Assembly (NCBI GenBank): GCA_021209875.1
Contig: JAGYVD010000002.1
Location: forward strand, 3,782,001 to 3,846,000
DNA: 64,000 nucleotides
DNA from: Rosellinia necatrix
Taxonomy: Eukaryota; Ascomycota; Sordariomycetes; Xylariales; Xylariaceae
Reading direction: 5' to 3'
Shown here piece after piece: positions 20,821 through 31,863 of the stretch (position 1 is its first letter; every line of letters begins with the position of its first letter). The translations under genes were made by a program, and so were the position numbers. Under the pieces are notes generated by a model that saw only the letters and a list, made by a program, of their open reading frames with translations, made no database searches and was not told the DNA's origin.

Positions 20821-23800
20821 ACTGTACGACGTTCAGCTAACCCAGTGGCTTCCCAAATAATATACGTTACGTCCTGAAGCTAGTGCCATTAAGAAGTGCA
20901 TACTTTACACGGGCCTAAAAAAAAAAAAAACCCACCCGATCCCATAGATAATCCTTAACTTAAATCATGAACATCTCCCACTCTGGGTATCGGAACTAGG
21001 GTTCTAGAAAACCGGTTGTGCGAATCAAGCGACTTACATCATGGAGGTGTATTCAGCTTAACCCACGAGAATGCTAGACGATTGGGAGAAGTAGAACAGT
21101 ACAACACCCACGCCCAGCCAACATTTACCCATGCTTCTGTTTCCCGATACTCCTCGATATCCCATTTGCATTATGATTAAAGTAGTCATGCGCCGAAGTC
21201 CCCACAAAGCTCCGAACGCCCTATGAGAATGCGCTGCCTCATCAACAACGTGGGGGAATATCCGTAACCAACCAGATGCTTTCATGACATTCTGCACATA
21301 GCAAATAACGAGAACAAGACCCCAAGGTAGGTAGGCAAACACGTACCAACAGCAATGCATCATCGTTAAGCAACCACAGCATATAGATTACGCATCCGAG
21401 ACCAGAAGCAATAGCTCGGCATCCGTTGAGCACTTCGATACATCGTTAGTATATATATATATACTTATATTCGAATACTGGTACGAGCCACCATAGAGCG
21501 GCCCATATTATGATATAACCGAGACAGTACCGCAAAGCCAAAGTGGACAAATGCCTATATGATTTCCCATATCAATCGAGCGGTTGCGTCGTTATCGCCG
21601 AGCCGGTAAGGTCTAATTATGCGCTGGCTAGGTGATAGAATGCCAACCTTAAAACAATTACGATCAATTTTGCCCAGCATGACTTTTTTTACGAGCCGCA
21701 TTTTACGAACCAAAGAGCCATCACAACTGAGGCACATGCGCTGGTTCTCTTCTCTGGCGGATAGTTACCGGATTCAACACACCAGCAACAAGCTCCCAGA
21801 GACTGCCAATAGGTCGGTAACGGGGGTTATAGTTGGTAGACATTGAGGGGTATATGCACAACCGGATCGCCATATCCGCCACCTGTATTCCTCCATAGTC
21901 GTCGCAATCCGAACATCGCGGGTTTCATTCCACAAGAACAACAAATCTTGGCCGCAGACACTGGTATCCTATCCAGCTCAGTGAGCTTTCGGCTTCTGAA
22001 AACGTGCTCAGGATCTGGTCCAAATGTGATGCCCTTTAAACCTGCGCCCCACGATTTCTAGACCAGGGCAATTGTCGGCGAGACCGACCCGGCCCTGGAA
22101 TTTGGGACCTGTAAGCGCCGTATTATAGGTAGCCATCAAACCAATTCCCACACGAATAAAGTAGCATCGTCTTGGATTTTACCATCCTGCCATGACTCTC
22201 CCAAGCCAAAAACAATGAGTAGAAAAAACTAGCAGGGCGCGACAAGGCCCGCAAGTTACCAAAAGTTACCAAGCTATATCCACGAATCCACGACCACATG
22301 CAACATGTTTCACATGGAATGGAACCCAAACGAAGCTGCACAGCCATGATTACAGCGTAGTAGATTGCAGTCTTATCGCATCCCATGATAGGGCCACGCG
22401 ACCCTCCCACACCATCCATACTTACCGAAGACGTCTAGTTCAGCACCCCAATAAGCCACTCAAGGAGCCCGAGCGTGACAAGATCTTGCCCCAAGACTTC
22501 TTTCATTCCTAAGAAGGCTGGCTGGGTCGCTAGGACTCCAGTCAGTTCCGTCAGCTGAGAATTGTTCCCTGATGCAGATATAGATGCTAGCGGTTGGTAT
22601 TATGTATCCCCTTTCCTTTTGGTGGGAGGTTTATTATTAGGATTTACCTCAGAAAGGGCAAGCCGGGATCAGATGTCCTCCCTGGTACACTAGGTTTCCG
22701 TCATCATCATGCTTGATATTTTACCTGTACATACATACATATATACATACATATTCAAATTCTGTTCCGTCTGACAAATGGCCAATCGGTCTGGGTCCCC
22801 CGATCAAATCCGATTCTAACGCGAGTGCCTCCGAATGGATTTGGGCTCGCTATTTTGTGTCACCCCCCTTGCAACAACGGCCCTGCCCTGTCGGGGGAAT
22901 GGATGTGTTTGTTGATATGACGGTCCGGAAGAGATTAGATCAATAGAAAGGGACTACAAGCACAAGTACGAAGTAGTGTAGGCAGGCAGGCACGTACTGA
23001 CTTACTGGGCAGTTACACCATGTACCGAGTTACCTAAACATCTAATAAAGGCGATAATGCATACCAATCATCCAAGACACAAGGGTCATGAGGATGGGGA
23101 CACGCCTTATACCCACTAGAAACACTCCCTACTACACTTGACAGTCAGTCATGTAGCGAAGAGCTTGGGTCGGCCAATTAAACTCCCCTTTTACCCAGCG
23201 TGATGTCTACTTGTAACTAGGTATTCCTTGTAGTGTTGGACATACCTAAGGTGACATATACTGTTTGGGTAACTAGGTAATTACCTAAGTAGTCATTCAG
23301 AGAAAGAGACAGGCACACGCCCCTTTCATTTTTCGCCTTTCACAAGATTGTGATGTAGTGTAATGCCCATGTACAGCCTATCCCGAATTACAGCCAATGG
23401 GTACTGGGCAATACCACACATGTAGCCCCGGCCCATACCCGGTTTGGTTGGTATGTCAAGACATCCTAACATCCCAAGGCCATCCCAGAGCGACTTCCCA
23501 CATCCCATGCAAGATTATGTAGGTACTATGTACCGTGCTAACCCAGCACGACCACTGAGCAGGCCCAACACAGCACATGCATAGCACGGCGTAAACTATG
23601 CCATGGCGGTGTTGCTGCTGGCTGGGTCAGACTTGGGTGTGTCGCCCGATGGTCGGGTGTGTGTTGGTCATTCTACCATAGTAAGTACACCGACTATCGC
23701 CCACTTCCGGGCTGGACTCTTTTCTTCCATCATCAACAACAGAAACAAACCGCAACAACCAAATCAGTTGAACAAAGAAGAGTCCTCCCGTCACAGTCAA

Positions 23801-24233
23801 GATAGTCGCGTCAGCATTGCCAGCCAGCACCCCTTGATCTTTGTTATCGCATCTTTAGTCGAGACCAAAGACTTGCCGCCGATCCACTGCCGCTGTTTAG
23901 TAGTGCCTACTTCGGTGTAAGTGAGCGAACAAGTGACTCAATCAGCCCGCTCCCCTACCCGTCAATCGTCATCCGCCGTCATCCGTCACCTATCATCCCG
24001 TCCCTACAGCGCTAGGCGCCTCAGCACCACAGCACCACAGCACCACAACACCACAGCACCACAACACCACAGCACCACAACACCACAGCGCAACCAACAC
24101 AGTCACTGAACCGCCCAACTCAACCGTGCTCCCAGCGCACCGCACACGCACCACACACCCTTCTGTCCAAACCGAGTGCTAATCCTGTGTCGCCTGATCC
24201 TGCAGATACACCACGAAGTTTCAATTTTTCAAT
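20821..24233. other. Gene-poor region
   Basis: No intact gene was recognised in 3.4 kb. The minus strand at about 21058-22090 contains several protein-like patches in different frames that might be a decayed gene. Other contents are an A-run near 20918, a TA repeat near 21452-21463, CATA repeats near 22733-22753, and a CACCACAG repeat at 24022-24087 in the presumed STB3 5' region. Confidence 0.5.
24022..24087 (+). repeat. CACCACAG/CACCACAA minisatellite
   Basis: About eight imperfect units of 8-9 bp lie 150-210 bp upstream of the STB3 start codon, so probably in its 5' UTR or core promoter. Confidence 0.85.
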
Positions 24234-25352
24234 ATGGCAACTCTGGCAATCATGGCGTCTGCTGCTGCTGCTGCTGCTCGCGATATCCCCATGACCGCCG
24301 TCCCGGCTGGCCGAGACACCTTAACTGGTGTAGCAGCCGCCAGGAACGGTTCTGTGACAGGCACTCATCCTCTCCCGACTCCTCCCAATTCCATATCCCC
24401 GGCCCTGCCTCCCCATGGGCTTAAGGCCCAGTTGCTGAGGGCCAAACTCGACCTGGTCGACTCGGATCTCGATCTCCACGATGACCCGAAATCCCGCCGA
24501 GCCGCGTCGTCGCCCTTCGAGGCTGCTGGGGATATTACCGCGACCCTGCTCGCCAAATTCCATCTCCCCGAGATTCTCCTGAACCACGGCCCTTTGGCAA
24601 TCCGTCACATCATGGGCTACCTGACAACATCGGTGCCCGGCTTCGCTGGCATTGCCCCAAACAAAGCACGAAGACTGGTAGTTTCGGCATTGCAGCGTGG
24701 ACAGGGGCATGGCGCTGACGGGGGCGGCGCCAACGGAGATGTTGAGTTTGAGAAAGTTGGTTGGGGTCGGTGGGATGCGAAGCGTCGGGGCCAGGCTCCG
24801 CGCTCTGCCGCCTCGAAGCCAGCGTCCGGTGAGGGCCGCTTGAGCCCCTATCCCACCGGTATCCCCGTCAACAGAAATAGGTCCTGGAATGCAAGCCGAT
24901 CTCGAATCAACGCTCGCGCCGCTAGCAACGGCAACTCGGCATCCTTCTCACACGACGATCGAGATGCCAGTATGCTGGAGCACGAGGCTGATAAGATGTC
25001 TCTCGATTCTCTCGACGAACCCGGTTCCGCTTCCTGCTCGGAAGCTCCTGACGCTGCCGACGTTACCATGGACGATAACTCTGAAGATGAAACTGATGAT
25101 GAAGATTGGGGAGCTGTTGGGGCTGCTGCTCTGCGAGCCGGCTCGTACTCAAGCCCAGCTGAAGCCCGCCGCAACGCGGGCTATCCCTCTTATCGTGTAT
25201 ATAATACCGGAGGCTACCGATCCTTCTCCACAAACACTCGCATGCTCCGAGAGCCCCCGCTCGACAACATCGACTTGGATGCTCTAGCCGCTTCCTCCGA
25301 CGCGCAGGAGCGCGAGGCCATCCAGGCACTTCTACAACTTGGTTCTGTATAA
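24234..25352 (+). CDS. STB3: Sin3-binding protein Stb3
   Basis: A single exon of 372 codons. The Stb3 domain is seen as GLKAQLLRAKLDLVDSD (about residues 62-78) followed by LPEILLNHGPLAIRHIMGYL and GIAPNKARRLVVSAL (about residues 111-154). A second conserved stretch near residues 284-298 is acidic and followed by DWGAVGAAALR. In yeast, Stb3 binds the RRPE motif of ribosome-biogenesis genes and recruits the Sin3-Rpd3 deacetylase, moving to the cytosol when TORC1 is active. The N-terminus has a seven-Ala run, encoded by a GCT repeat. A second in-frame ATG at 24252 could also serve as the start. RLP24, a candidate target class, is 20 kb away, but no clear RRPE was found near it. Confidence 0.85.
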   Translation: MATLAIMASAAAAAARDIPMTAVPAGRDTLTGVAAARNGSVTGTHPLPTPPNSISPALPPHGLKAQLLRAKLDLVDSDLDLHDDPKSRRAASSPFEAAGDITATLLAKFHLPEILLNHGPLAIRHIMGYLTTSVPGFAGIAPNKARRLVVSALQRGQGHGADGGGANGDVEFEKVGWGRWDAKRRGQAPRSAASKPASGEGRLSPYPTGIPVNRNRSWNASRSRINARAASNGNSASFSHDDRDASMLEHEADKMSLDSLDEPGSASCSEAPDAADVTMDDNSEDETDDEDWGAVGAAALRAGSYSSPAEARRNAGYPSYRVYNTGGYRSFSTNTRMLREPPLDNIDLDALAASSDAQEREAIQALLQLGSV

Positions 25353-27019
25353 TTATCATGCATGGGCGGCGTTTGGGCAACAGCCGGTCTGAAACAATAT
25401 GGGGGCCGGCCGGATAGGTTTTGAACTCCCTCTCATTTGATCGACATGGCGTTATTTCTGCTTTACTATCATCCAACACATCGGATGCGGCATATGCATC
25501 CTCCTTATTGTGGAGACAACTAAAATCACCTGGCATCCATCCCGATGCCCGGCTTGCGAGCTGTTTCGCCTCAAATATTTATCATCAGCATTATCTCGGC
25601 CCTGGAGGTGGGGTATAACCTCCAGAGTCGCGAGCGGTTCGGAGTTATATCATTCTAATTTTCTTCGCCAATCAACGAGATCACGAATTCAGCAGCTAGC
25701 GTTGCTAGCATTCACTTCGTTACCGTCTCGAAAAATCGTCGGTGGCCTTGAGTCCGTGGACGCCCTCGTGTACTTGGTCTTTGGGGTTTGCTAGCGGCCC
25801 CTTTTATGACGACATTTTATACCCCTTTGCACTCGTGTATACCCCTTTGCGATTTCATCACGGCGTTTTCAGACTTACTACCGCTTCAACAACCTTCGCG
25901 GCTTATTGGTATCACTTTACGAACAATTTTAGCATCTACAACAGAGTTGCCATCTCGGCGCGCGTGCGCATTATACAACATTTTAATTAATTGTCAACAA
26001 GAACTTGGAGGGGGCATGCGACATCAGGGCTAGGAATGATTGCGTATTATAGCATGGATGTTTACCCGCTGGATATGTTATAGAACCGTCAACCCCACGG
26101 TACGCAAATCACACGTCGCCTTGATCGTGTAAGACTGCCAGACCTGGCTATAGTCAAGGCAGCCTATCCTCACACATTAGCGTATCTCCTGTTTCTCTGT
26201 TGAGTGAGAAACATAGGCAACTTTCGAGGACTCAAGGGAGGCGGAGTAGGGGTCTTTTTTTGGAGACTCGAAGTCGTGGCTGTATTTCCGGCTTTTTAGC
26301 CTCAAAATGAATACAACAAATTAGTCTCCAGATTCTTGTTTAATCCGCTACTAATGTGCCATCCCGATTATAGCTTCTTCCATGCCACTGAAGATTTGGG
26401 CGTTCTCGTCGTTTTCGCCTAGTTAACTACCTAGTGACTATGATTAGATATGGGTTTGGCTGCAGCCCACACGAATCGCCAGTTAGTGATACTGATCTAA
26501 CGATGTAGCCTGTCATTAGAGTCGACAAAAGACATCTACCGTTCTTCATATATTCACACGGTTAGCTATTACGCCATTGCTAACTACGAGTTGAACCCCC
26601 CCCCGGATCGTGTGTATAATAACCCGGTGACGTACACCGAAGGTTTATTGTCCACGGCTGTAGGGAGCAAATGCTTACTCGAAGGTTAGATAAGAGAGGG
26701 AAGGAGAGTTTTGCATATGTGTGACTGGCGCTGGCGATACGTATATAATGCAAAAGAGACGACCGAGCTTTCTTATTCTGCTGCATCCGACAAAGCAAAT
26801 GCGCATTCGCACTTCCTTTACGTGCCTTTAGATCTACCTTGTCTCTCCTACCTTCCCATTATATACTCCCGTTAGCATGGGCAAGCCATGTACTGACTTA
26901 GTCGTGTTGATGCGCCTATGTGGCTGTGGTATAAGTAGGTCGACTACTCTTCACACGTATGCAGAGGTGATTCGCTGCCCGTTTCCTCTAGTAGTAGATA
27001 CAATTCCTATTCAATTACC
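25353..27019. other. Intergenic region, no gene recognised
   Basis: Only short frames without recognisable features occur. The right end, rich in pyrimidines, is presumably the promoter of the gene at 27020. Confidence 0.55.
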
Positions 27020-27958
27020 ATGAGCGGTCGCAATTCCGTTGAGGATCCAGGCGGCTACGACAACCTCCCCCTACCCGAGGGTGTTTCCAGCATACCCCGA
27101 CCGCCGCCGCCTCGCCAGTACAGCTTCGTCGAACAGTCGTACACCCTGTCCCATCTTAACTCACTCGCGTATCTCAACTTAGAATACCATGTTGAGATTC
27201 AGCCTTCGGTAACGGAGAGACACTACGGATCACGGGCCACGCCAGTGGTAGACAGCGACCGAAAGATCCCAGGCCTCGACAGAAGGGCTAGGCGCCAGCG
27301 TCTGGGAATCGGGCCCTACTACAACCATCCCCAGGCCATCGTCACCACCATCGCAACTACGAACGGCAGCACTGAAATCACCAGTGAAACTGCATCTGCT
27401 ACCTCCGGCCCACTCACGACGATAGCCGAGGGCGAGCCCCAGTTCCGAAGAGCCCACGTTACAGACGGACAACAATGGCGATACCGAAGCAGCGCCGGGA
27501 GACTGATCGTGGATGGCCGTGGACGGCAGCGGCGGCGGCCACGGCGGCGGCGGCGGCCACAAGCGCCCTTGTATTCGCCGATGAGGCCTTCGCCGCTCAA
27601 CCAGGAGATCCGAGACGACGACGGCGGCGGCGGCGACGACGAAGGGCACGTGAGGGAGGCTATGGAGCGGTACCGCGCGGCGGGGCAGGTGGCGCGGCGC
27701 GTGCAGGAGATCGTGTTCGGGATGAGAGACATCGGGTTCACCCCCTCGACGCCGGGCTCGAGCCCCCGCCCGATCCCGGATCATGGCGGCGGCGGCGGCA
27801 GTCCGTCGCGCTGCTGGAGCGAGGGCGGACAGGATGACCTCAACGTCGTGGCCGCTGCCGACGACGACGGCGACGACGATGGTCACTGGTATGCCGACGA
27901 CGACGACGGCACCGCTGCCGTCTGGGACCCGTTCTGGCCCCGCTCCCAGTCCCATTGA
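27020..27958 (+). CDS. Hypothetical protein, Arg-rich and Asp/Gly-rich
   Basis: A single open frame of 312 codons with a favourable start context (TTACCATGAG). I do not recognise the family. The first half is moderately complex, with a Pro run (RPPPPRQYSF), a Tyr/Leu-rich stretch and a paired-Arg segment. The second half is low complexity: an RRRPRRRRR block near residues 172-182, then Gly/Asp runs, and an acidic C-terminus ending WPRSQSH. A segment around residues 209-240 (EAMERYRAAGQVARRVQEIVFGMRD as a pattern) could form an amphipathic helix. GC-rich repeats leave long open frames on both strands here, including 27230-27955 on the minus strand, so coding status is likely but not secure. 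Confidence 0.5.
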   Translation: MSGRNSVEDPGGYDNLPLPEGVSSIPRPPPPRQYSFVEQSYTLSHLNSLAYLNLEYHVEIQPSVTERHYGSRATPVVDSDRKIPGLDRRARRQRLGIGPYYNHPQAIVTTIATTNGSTEITSETASATSGPLTTIAEGEPQFRRAHVTDGQQWRYRSSAGRLIVDGRGRQRRRPRRRRRPQAPLYSPMRPSPLNQEIRDDDGGGGDDEGHVREAMERYRAAGQVARRVQEIVFGMRDIGFTPSTPGSSPRPIPDHGGGGGSPSRCWSEGGQDDLNVVAAADDDGDDDGHWYADDDDGTAAVWDPFWPRSQSH

Positions 27959-30375
27959 TCACGGCCTGGGGAGGGGGGAACGTGGTCTTCTCCGATGCGT
28001 TACGGAATGGACAAGATACCCTGTCGGGTTGGGGAGAGGGGCAGGGAGAGGCTGGGGCAGGGATTGAGCGCTGGCATGGCACCGTTTGAATAGAACGGTT
28101 GTTTTAGAAAACTTGTGAAGAGAAGTAGAGGGGAAAAAGAGTAACAAGATAAAGTACCATTAGCCATGAAAGGGGCCGAATAGCAACGGTTGCCGAGCTA
28201 ACCGAAGCACCGCTGCAATAAGCAACAGAAATACGTGTTCCATAGAATAGTCAATTAATCTATATATTCGGTAATAGTGACCATGATTTTCTACTAACAG
28301 AAGCCAAACCAGCCGTTCTGGTGAGGTATTACGCCTTCAGCTATCCCATGGCCACGCTCACTTAGTTTGATACGGTCCGTGTCAAAACCAACGAAGCTTA
28401 GGGTTTTTTTTCCGGGTTAAAAAGATTAGAAGGGGAGAGAGGGCCATAATGAAACAGCAGCTATACAAGCGGGAGTTATCGAGGATTTTCATTACAGAGG
28501 CTTCCAGCTGGTCCGTAGTGCCTTAGGGATTAATGGGTTAATGGGGTAATGGTACGGGTGTTGCTGAAGTATAAGGTAGTAGACGCTTCATCTCATCCTC
28601 CTAGAAGATAAATTAGCCTTGGAGTCAATACTGAGACGGCATCTCACTCTTAAAAGCGAGAAGGATTTTGAAACTTTTTTTTTTCTAGAAAAAAAGAACA
28701 ACAAAACAAAACAATTTATTCAAATAATTAGTTATACCAAGGACAGGCACAAAGACGGAAAATATGTATTTAGTGTGTGTATGAATATGGGACGCCCACG
28801 TTACGCAACAATAATTTTGGCGAAGACAACTTCTATGGAACAAGGGGGGGGGGGAGCCAAATTTCTACGGGGATATGCGTACATGGCCGCCCGCCCTATT
28901 CTCTCCAGTTAGTGAAACATACAGTCGGTTTTACGCCGATTTTCAAGGATGTAAGATCATTCAGCGAACAAGCAGACTACGATTTCATTTCAAGTAACAT
29001 TCGAATGTTTGAGATGTAGTTTGCGCGCATCCGAGCCCTGGGATAAGGCGTGTGGATTGTTAGATAGAGACTAGATAGGAACTTGATGTCTCCTATATGG
29101 TAGAGCATGTTGTAGGTACTCCTTTGTGCCCCGTAGCCGTTGTTGTGTTGTCGTCTTATCGTCTTGTGCCTACAATATAGGATCAGGCGAAGCGCGGTAA
29201 TTCTGACGCACCCCGTGCCCTGCAGGCTATTTCGAACGCCTGGGTTCCATGTTCGGGATGCGTCAGTAGTCCGATGACCCGATGGGAGTGGCGAAGGACA
29301 AGTGATTACGTATGTGACTACCGAGGGAGATGAATTCGAATCAATTCGGGTGGCGCATGCAAACGTGGCGGCGTCTTCGTAGATAGGCTCGTCTGGGCGC
29401 GACACGGCACGGTGGTGACAATAGGGGATATGATCTAGTTGCTTACCGATACAGCTGCTAGGCGCCTCCTTCGCCGTGGCCGAGGGTTTGGATCCAAATT
29501 ACGATTCCTATGCTTGCCGTCTACCATACCGTCTTAGTTAGGTTGGAACCGTGGGACTCCGAGCCCACGCGGGTCCCGGTATACAATAAGTGGTCACTCA
29601 AGCGATTGCAGAAGGAAAAGCGGCGCGCAGCACCTGATATGGTCTTCTACCTGCGTAGTATCGAGCTGTCAAGCGGTTGATGGCCAAGAGCTTGGCGGGC
29701 GGAGAGGAATACCAAGGCTTGGCCATTGGCGGAAGGGTTGAGGGCTGTGGTAAGCTCCAAGAAACCCAAGACGACCCTTATTTCTGTAGCGGCGCTGAGA
29801 GTGCCCATAACCGCCTTGGAAGTAGACAACGGCTACCCAGAACAAGCATACCAAGCCTTCCTGAACAGGCGGACCAAGTATTGGCACCGCTATCCAACCT
29901 GCCTGCACGACTTGTCGTGTTTATTTACTGCCTATTGGGGAACGGACGGCGTCTGGCAGGACGCGCAGCATATAGACGGAGAGGTCACGGTGTTATGTTA
30001 TCCTTGTGATCGAGACACCAGTCTGGGTCGCGAGTGTGACATCAAACAGGAATAATGACTCGATAATCTACTAACTTGTGACCGCCCAGAATGGGAGTAG
30101 AATGGGAGGCTTCGGAAGGCTTCGGAAGGCTTCGCAACGCGTGACTGTCACAGTCGCACTCACACTCATGCGTACACACATACATACATATACTTATATC
30201 CCTACTAGTTACCGTACCACAAAAGTTATCTACCATGTAGTGTAGTGCGCCGCACTGGGACAGGAAAGACGGGACATTGCTTGACTCGTGCTCTTGAATT
30301 GACCCGATGGATGAATAAGCCACTCACTCTGGCAGCCAAAGGTGACAGAGAGAGAAGAGGGGAAAAGAGGAAGAG

Positions 30376-30409
<34 letters not shown>

Positions 30410-30599
30410 GAGAGGGCATTCGTCATCGGGCTTACTATGATCAACGCTGTAAAACGCGTGTGTGCGGGTAGTGGGAAGACGGCATCCATAGGACATATGG
30501 TAGGAGTCCGAAAATAACCTAATATTAGCTGTATAAATAAGGGACGCGATCTGATCAGCTTGCAACCTGAGAATAAATAGGCCAGTGGCATCGGTTGTC
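27959..30599. other. Gene-poor spacer
   Basis: No gene was recognised. Small repeats include GGCTTCGGAA in three tandem copies (about 30109-30137) and a GAAA microsatellite (about 30376-30410). Short frames at 28619-29019 and 29677-30055 have no identifiable protein features. Confidence 0.55.
30376..30410 (+). repeat. (GAAA)n microsatellite
   Basis: About eight GAAA units in a purine-rich context, in the far-upstream region of pacC. Confidence 0.85.
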
Positions 30600-30778
30600 T
30601 ACGCGGAATGGCAGGCGGCCAAGAAAGCCAAGCGACGCCAAGAGGGCCAAGACAATGCCAAGGTGGGCGCAGTTGGAACTCTCGGCACAGGAGTACCCGG
30701 AGAGCCAAGGAGTCCTGTTCCGTCCACCAAGACCTGGGCGAAGCCAAAGCAGGAGGGCCAGAATGCCAAGGAGAGAAG

Positions 30779-30826
30779 TCTGGGCAGAGGTCTGGGCAGA
30801 GGTCTGGGCGAGGGTCTGGGCGGCAA
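30779..30826 (+). repeat. TCTGGGCAGAGG tandem repeat
   Basis: About four imperfect 12-13 bp units, located between the two groups of GCCAAG motifs. Confidence 0.8.
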
Positions 30827-31163
30827 GTCTAGGCAGGCTGGGCATAATGGATGGGAGACATGGGGGGGGACTTCTCGAGAGACCGTAAAATGAACGGAGA
30901 GTTAGTCGGGTCGCAACACATACATAAGTACGCTATCTTACTGCGCGCGTTTGCCTGTCACACTTCAACACTCGCAGGCCTGGACAAGGATTACCTAGGT
31001 ACCGACTTACCTGACCTCTTGGTAGGTACCTAGGCAGGCACTCGTATATACTTGGCGGGTACCCAGATTGGGTGCCCATCTTCTGGTAACAAGTAATGAA
31101 AGAACCACGTCCCTTGGGTACCTCTTACTCAACATTGACAGACATCGAGACCCCTCCGTAATT

Positions 31164-31208
31164 GCCAAGGAACGCCAAGAATTTCATGAAATCTTGGCGA
31201 GCCTTGGC
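31164..31208. repeat. Inverted repeat of paired GCCAAG motifs
   Basis: Two GCCAAG motifs ten bases apart are mirrored by two CTTGGC motifs ten bases apart, around a TTTCATGAAA palindrome. This forms an imperfect 45-bp palindrome that could be a hairpin or a symmetric protein-binding platform. Confidence 0.75.
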
Positions 31209-31785
31209 GTTCTTGTTTCTGAGGGGGAGTGCGACTTGGCTCTTGGCTGGATACACCACTGCGTAGGAAGTACCCCGCCCCAGCCGGTACTCGACTTTCC
31301 TGGGGGCCCTCTGCGCCGGCCAATCATGCTGGCGTTGCTGCTACACCCCGACGGCGATAGACCCATTGCCAAGACTTTCCGCCTGCCCATCGTCAAGGTC
31401 TAATCACCATAATCAGGAGCAGTGACAGCGCCCGATTTACATAAACTGCGCTTGTTCGCCCGACGAAAGCCAATTTTCGAAACTGTCTGATTCCTTTTTG
31501 TTGGCAAACTCTGTACAGCCTATCCCAAGAGCGCGTTCCTGCCCTTGCTTGGCCTTACTTTTTACACCCAAACTCTCACGCTTGCTCACATACTGGGTTT
31601 CTTGTTGGCTTTCTACCCATTGATCCGTTTGTTCTAGTCGGGTATCTTATCTGTCGCTGCATCTCGTTTTGGCTTAGCTCCAAACGTGCATCCAATCCGA
31701 CTCAATCGGCCTGCTGGTGGCCCAAGCCCTCACAGGACACCAAGGTCTTGGTATGCAGCCTGGGGACAGTCTTGGACACTAGCAC

Positions 31786-31814
31786 CACGTGACATCACGT
31801 GACAGCATCACGTC
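31786..31814. promoter_or_regulatory. Paired CACGTG boxes before pacC
   Basis: Perfect CACGTG palindromes lie at 31786-31791 and 31796-31801, ten bases apart, with a partial third (CACGTC) at 31809. They lie 50-78 bp before the start codon. CACGTG is the usual target of bHLH factors such as Cbf1. The acting factor is unknown. Confidence 0.5.
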
Positions 31815-31863
31815 GGCCTCGGCCCCTTGCCCCTGCCCCTTGAGTGTGCGTGTCGACGAGACC

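Larger units (their letters stand above)
30618..31553. promoter_or_regulatory. Array of PacC-type GCCAAG motifs upstream of pacC
   Basis: Sixteen exact GCCAAG hexamers were counted. Plus-strand copies start at 30618, 30627, 30637, 30646, 30657, 30704, 30765, 31164, 31174 and 31368. Minus-strand copies (CTTGGC) are at 31051, 31193, 31203, 31235, 31242 and 31548. A random sequence would give about 0.5 in this length. GCCARG is the established target of PacC zinc fingers, and the pacC gene starts 316 bp downstream of the last copy. Autoregulation is inferred. Confidence 0.65.

Noticed and set aside
24022..24087. Repeat array as CRISPR
   Set aside because: Units of 8-9 bp without spacers in a eukaryotic genome; a simple minisatellite.
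27230..27955. Open frame of 241 codons on the minus strand
   Set aside because: Ala/Val/Pro/Arg-rich shadow of GC repeats opposite the 27020-27958 frame, without a better start context.
30555..30893. Several open frames on both strands in the pacC upstream region
   Set aside because: They result from the GCCAAG and TCTGGGC repeats, which keep all frames open; none has a coherent protein pattern.
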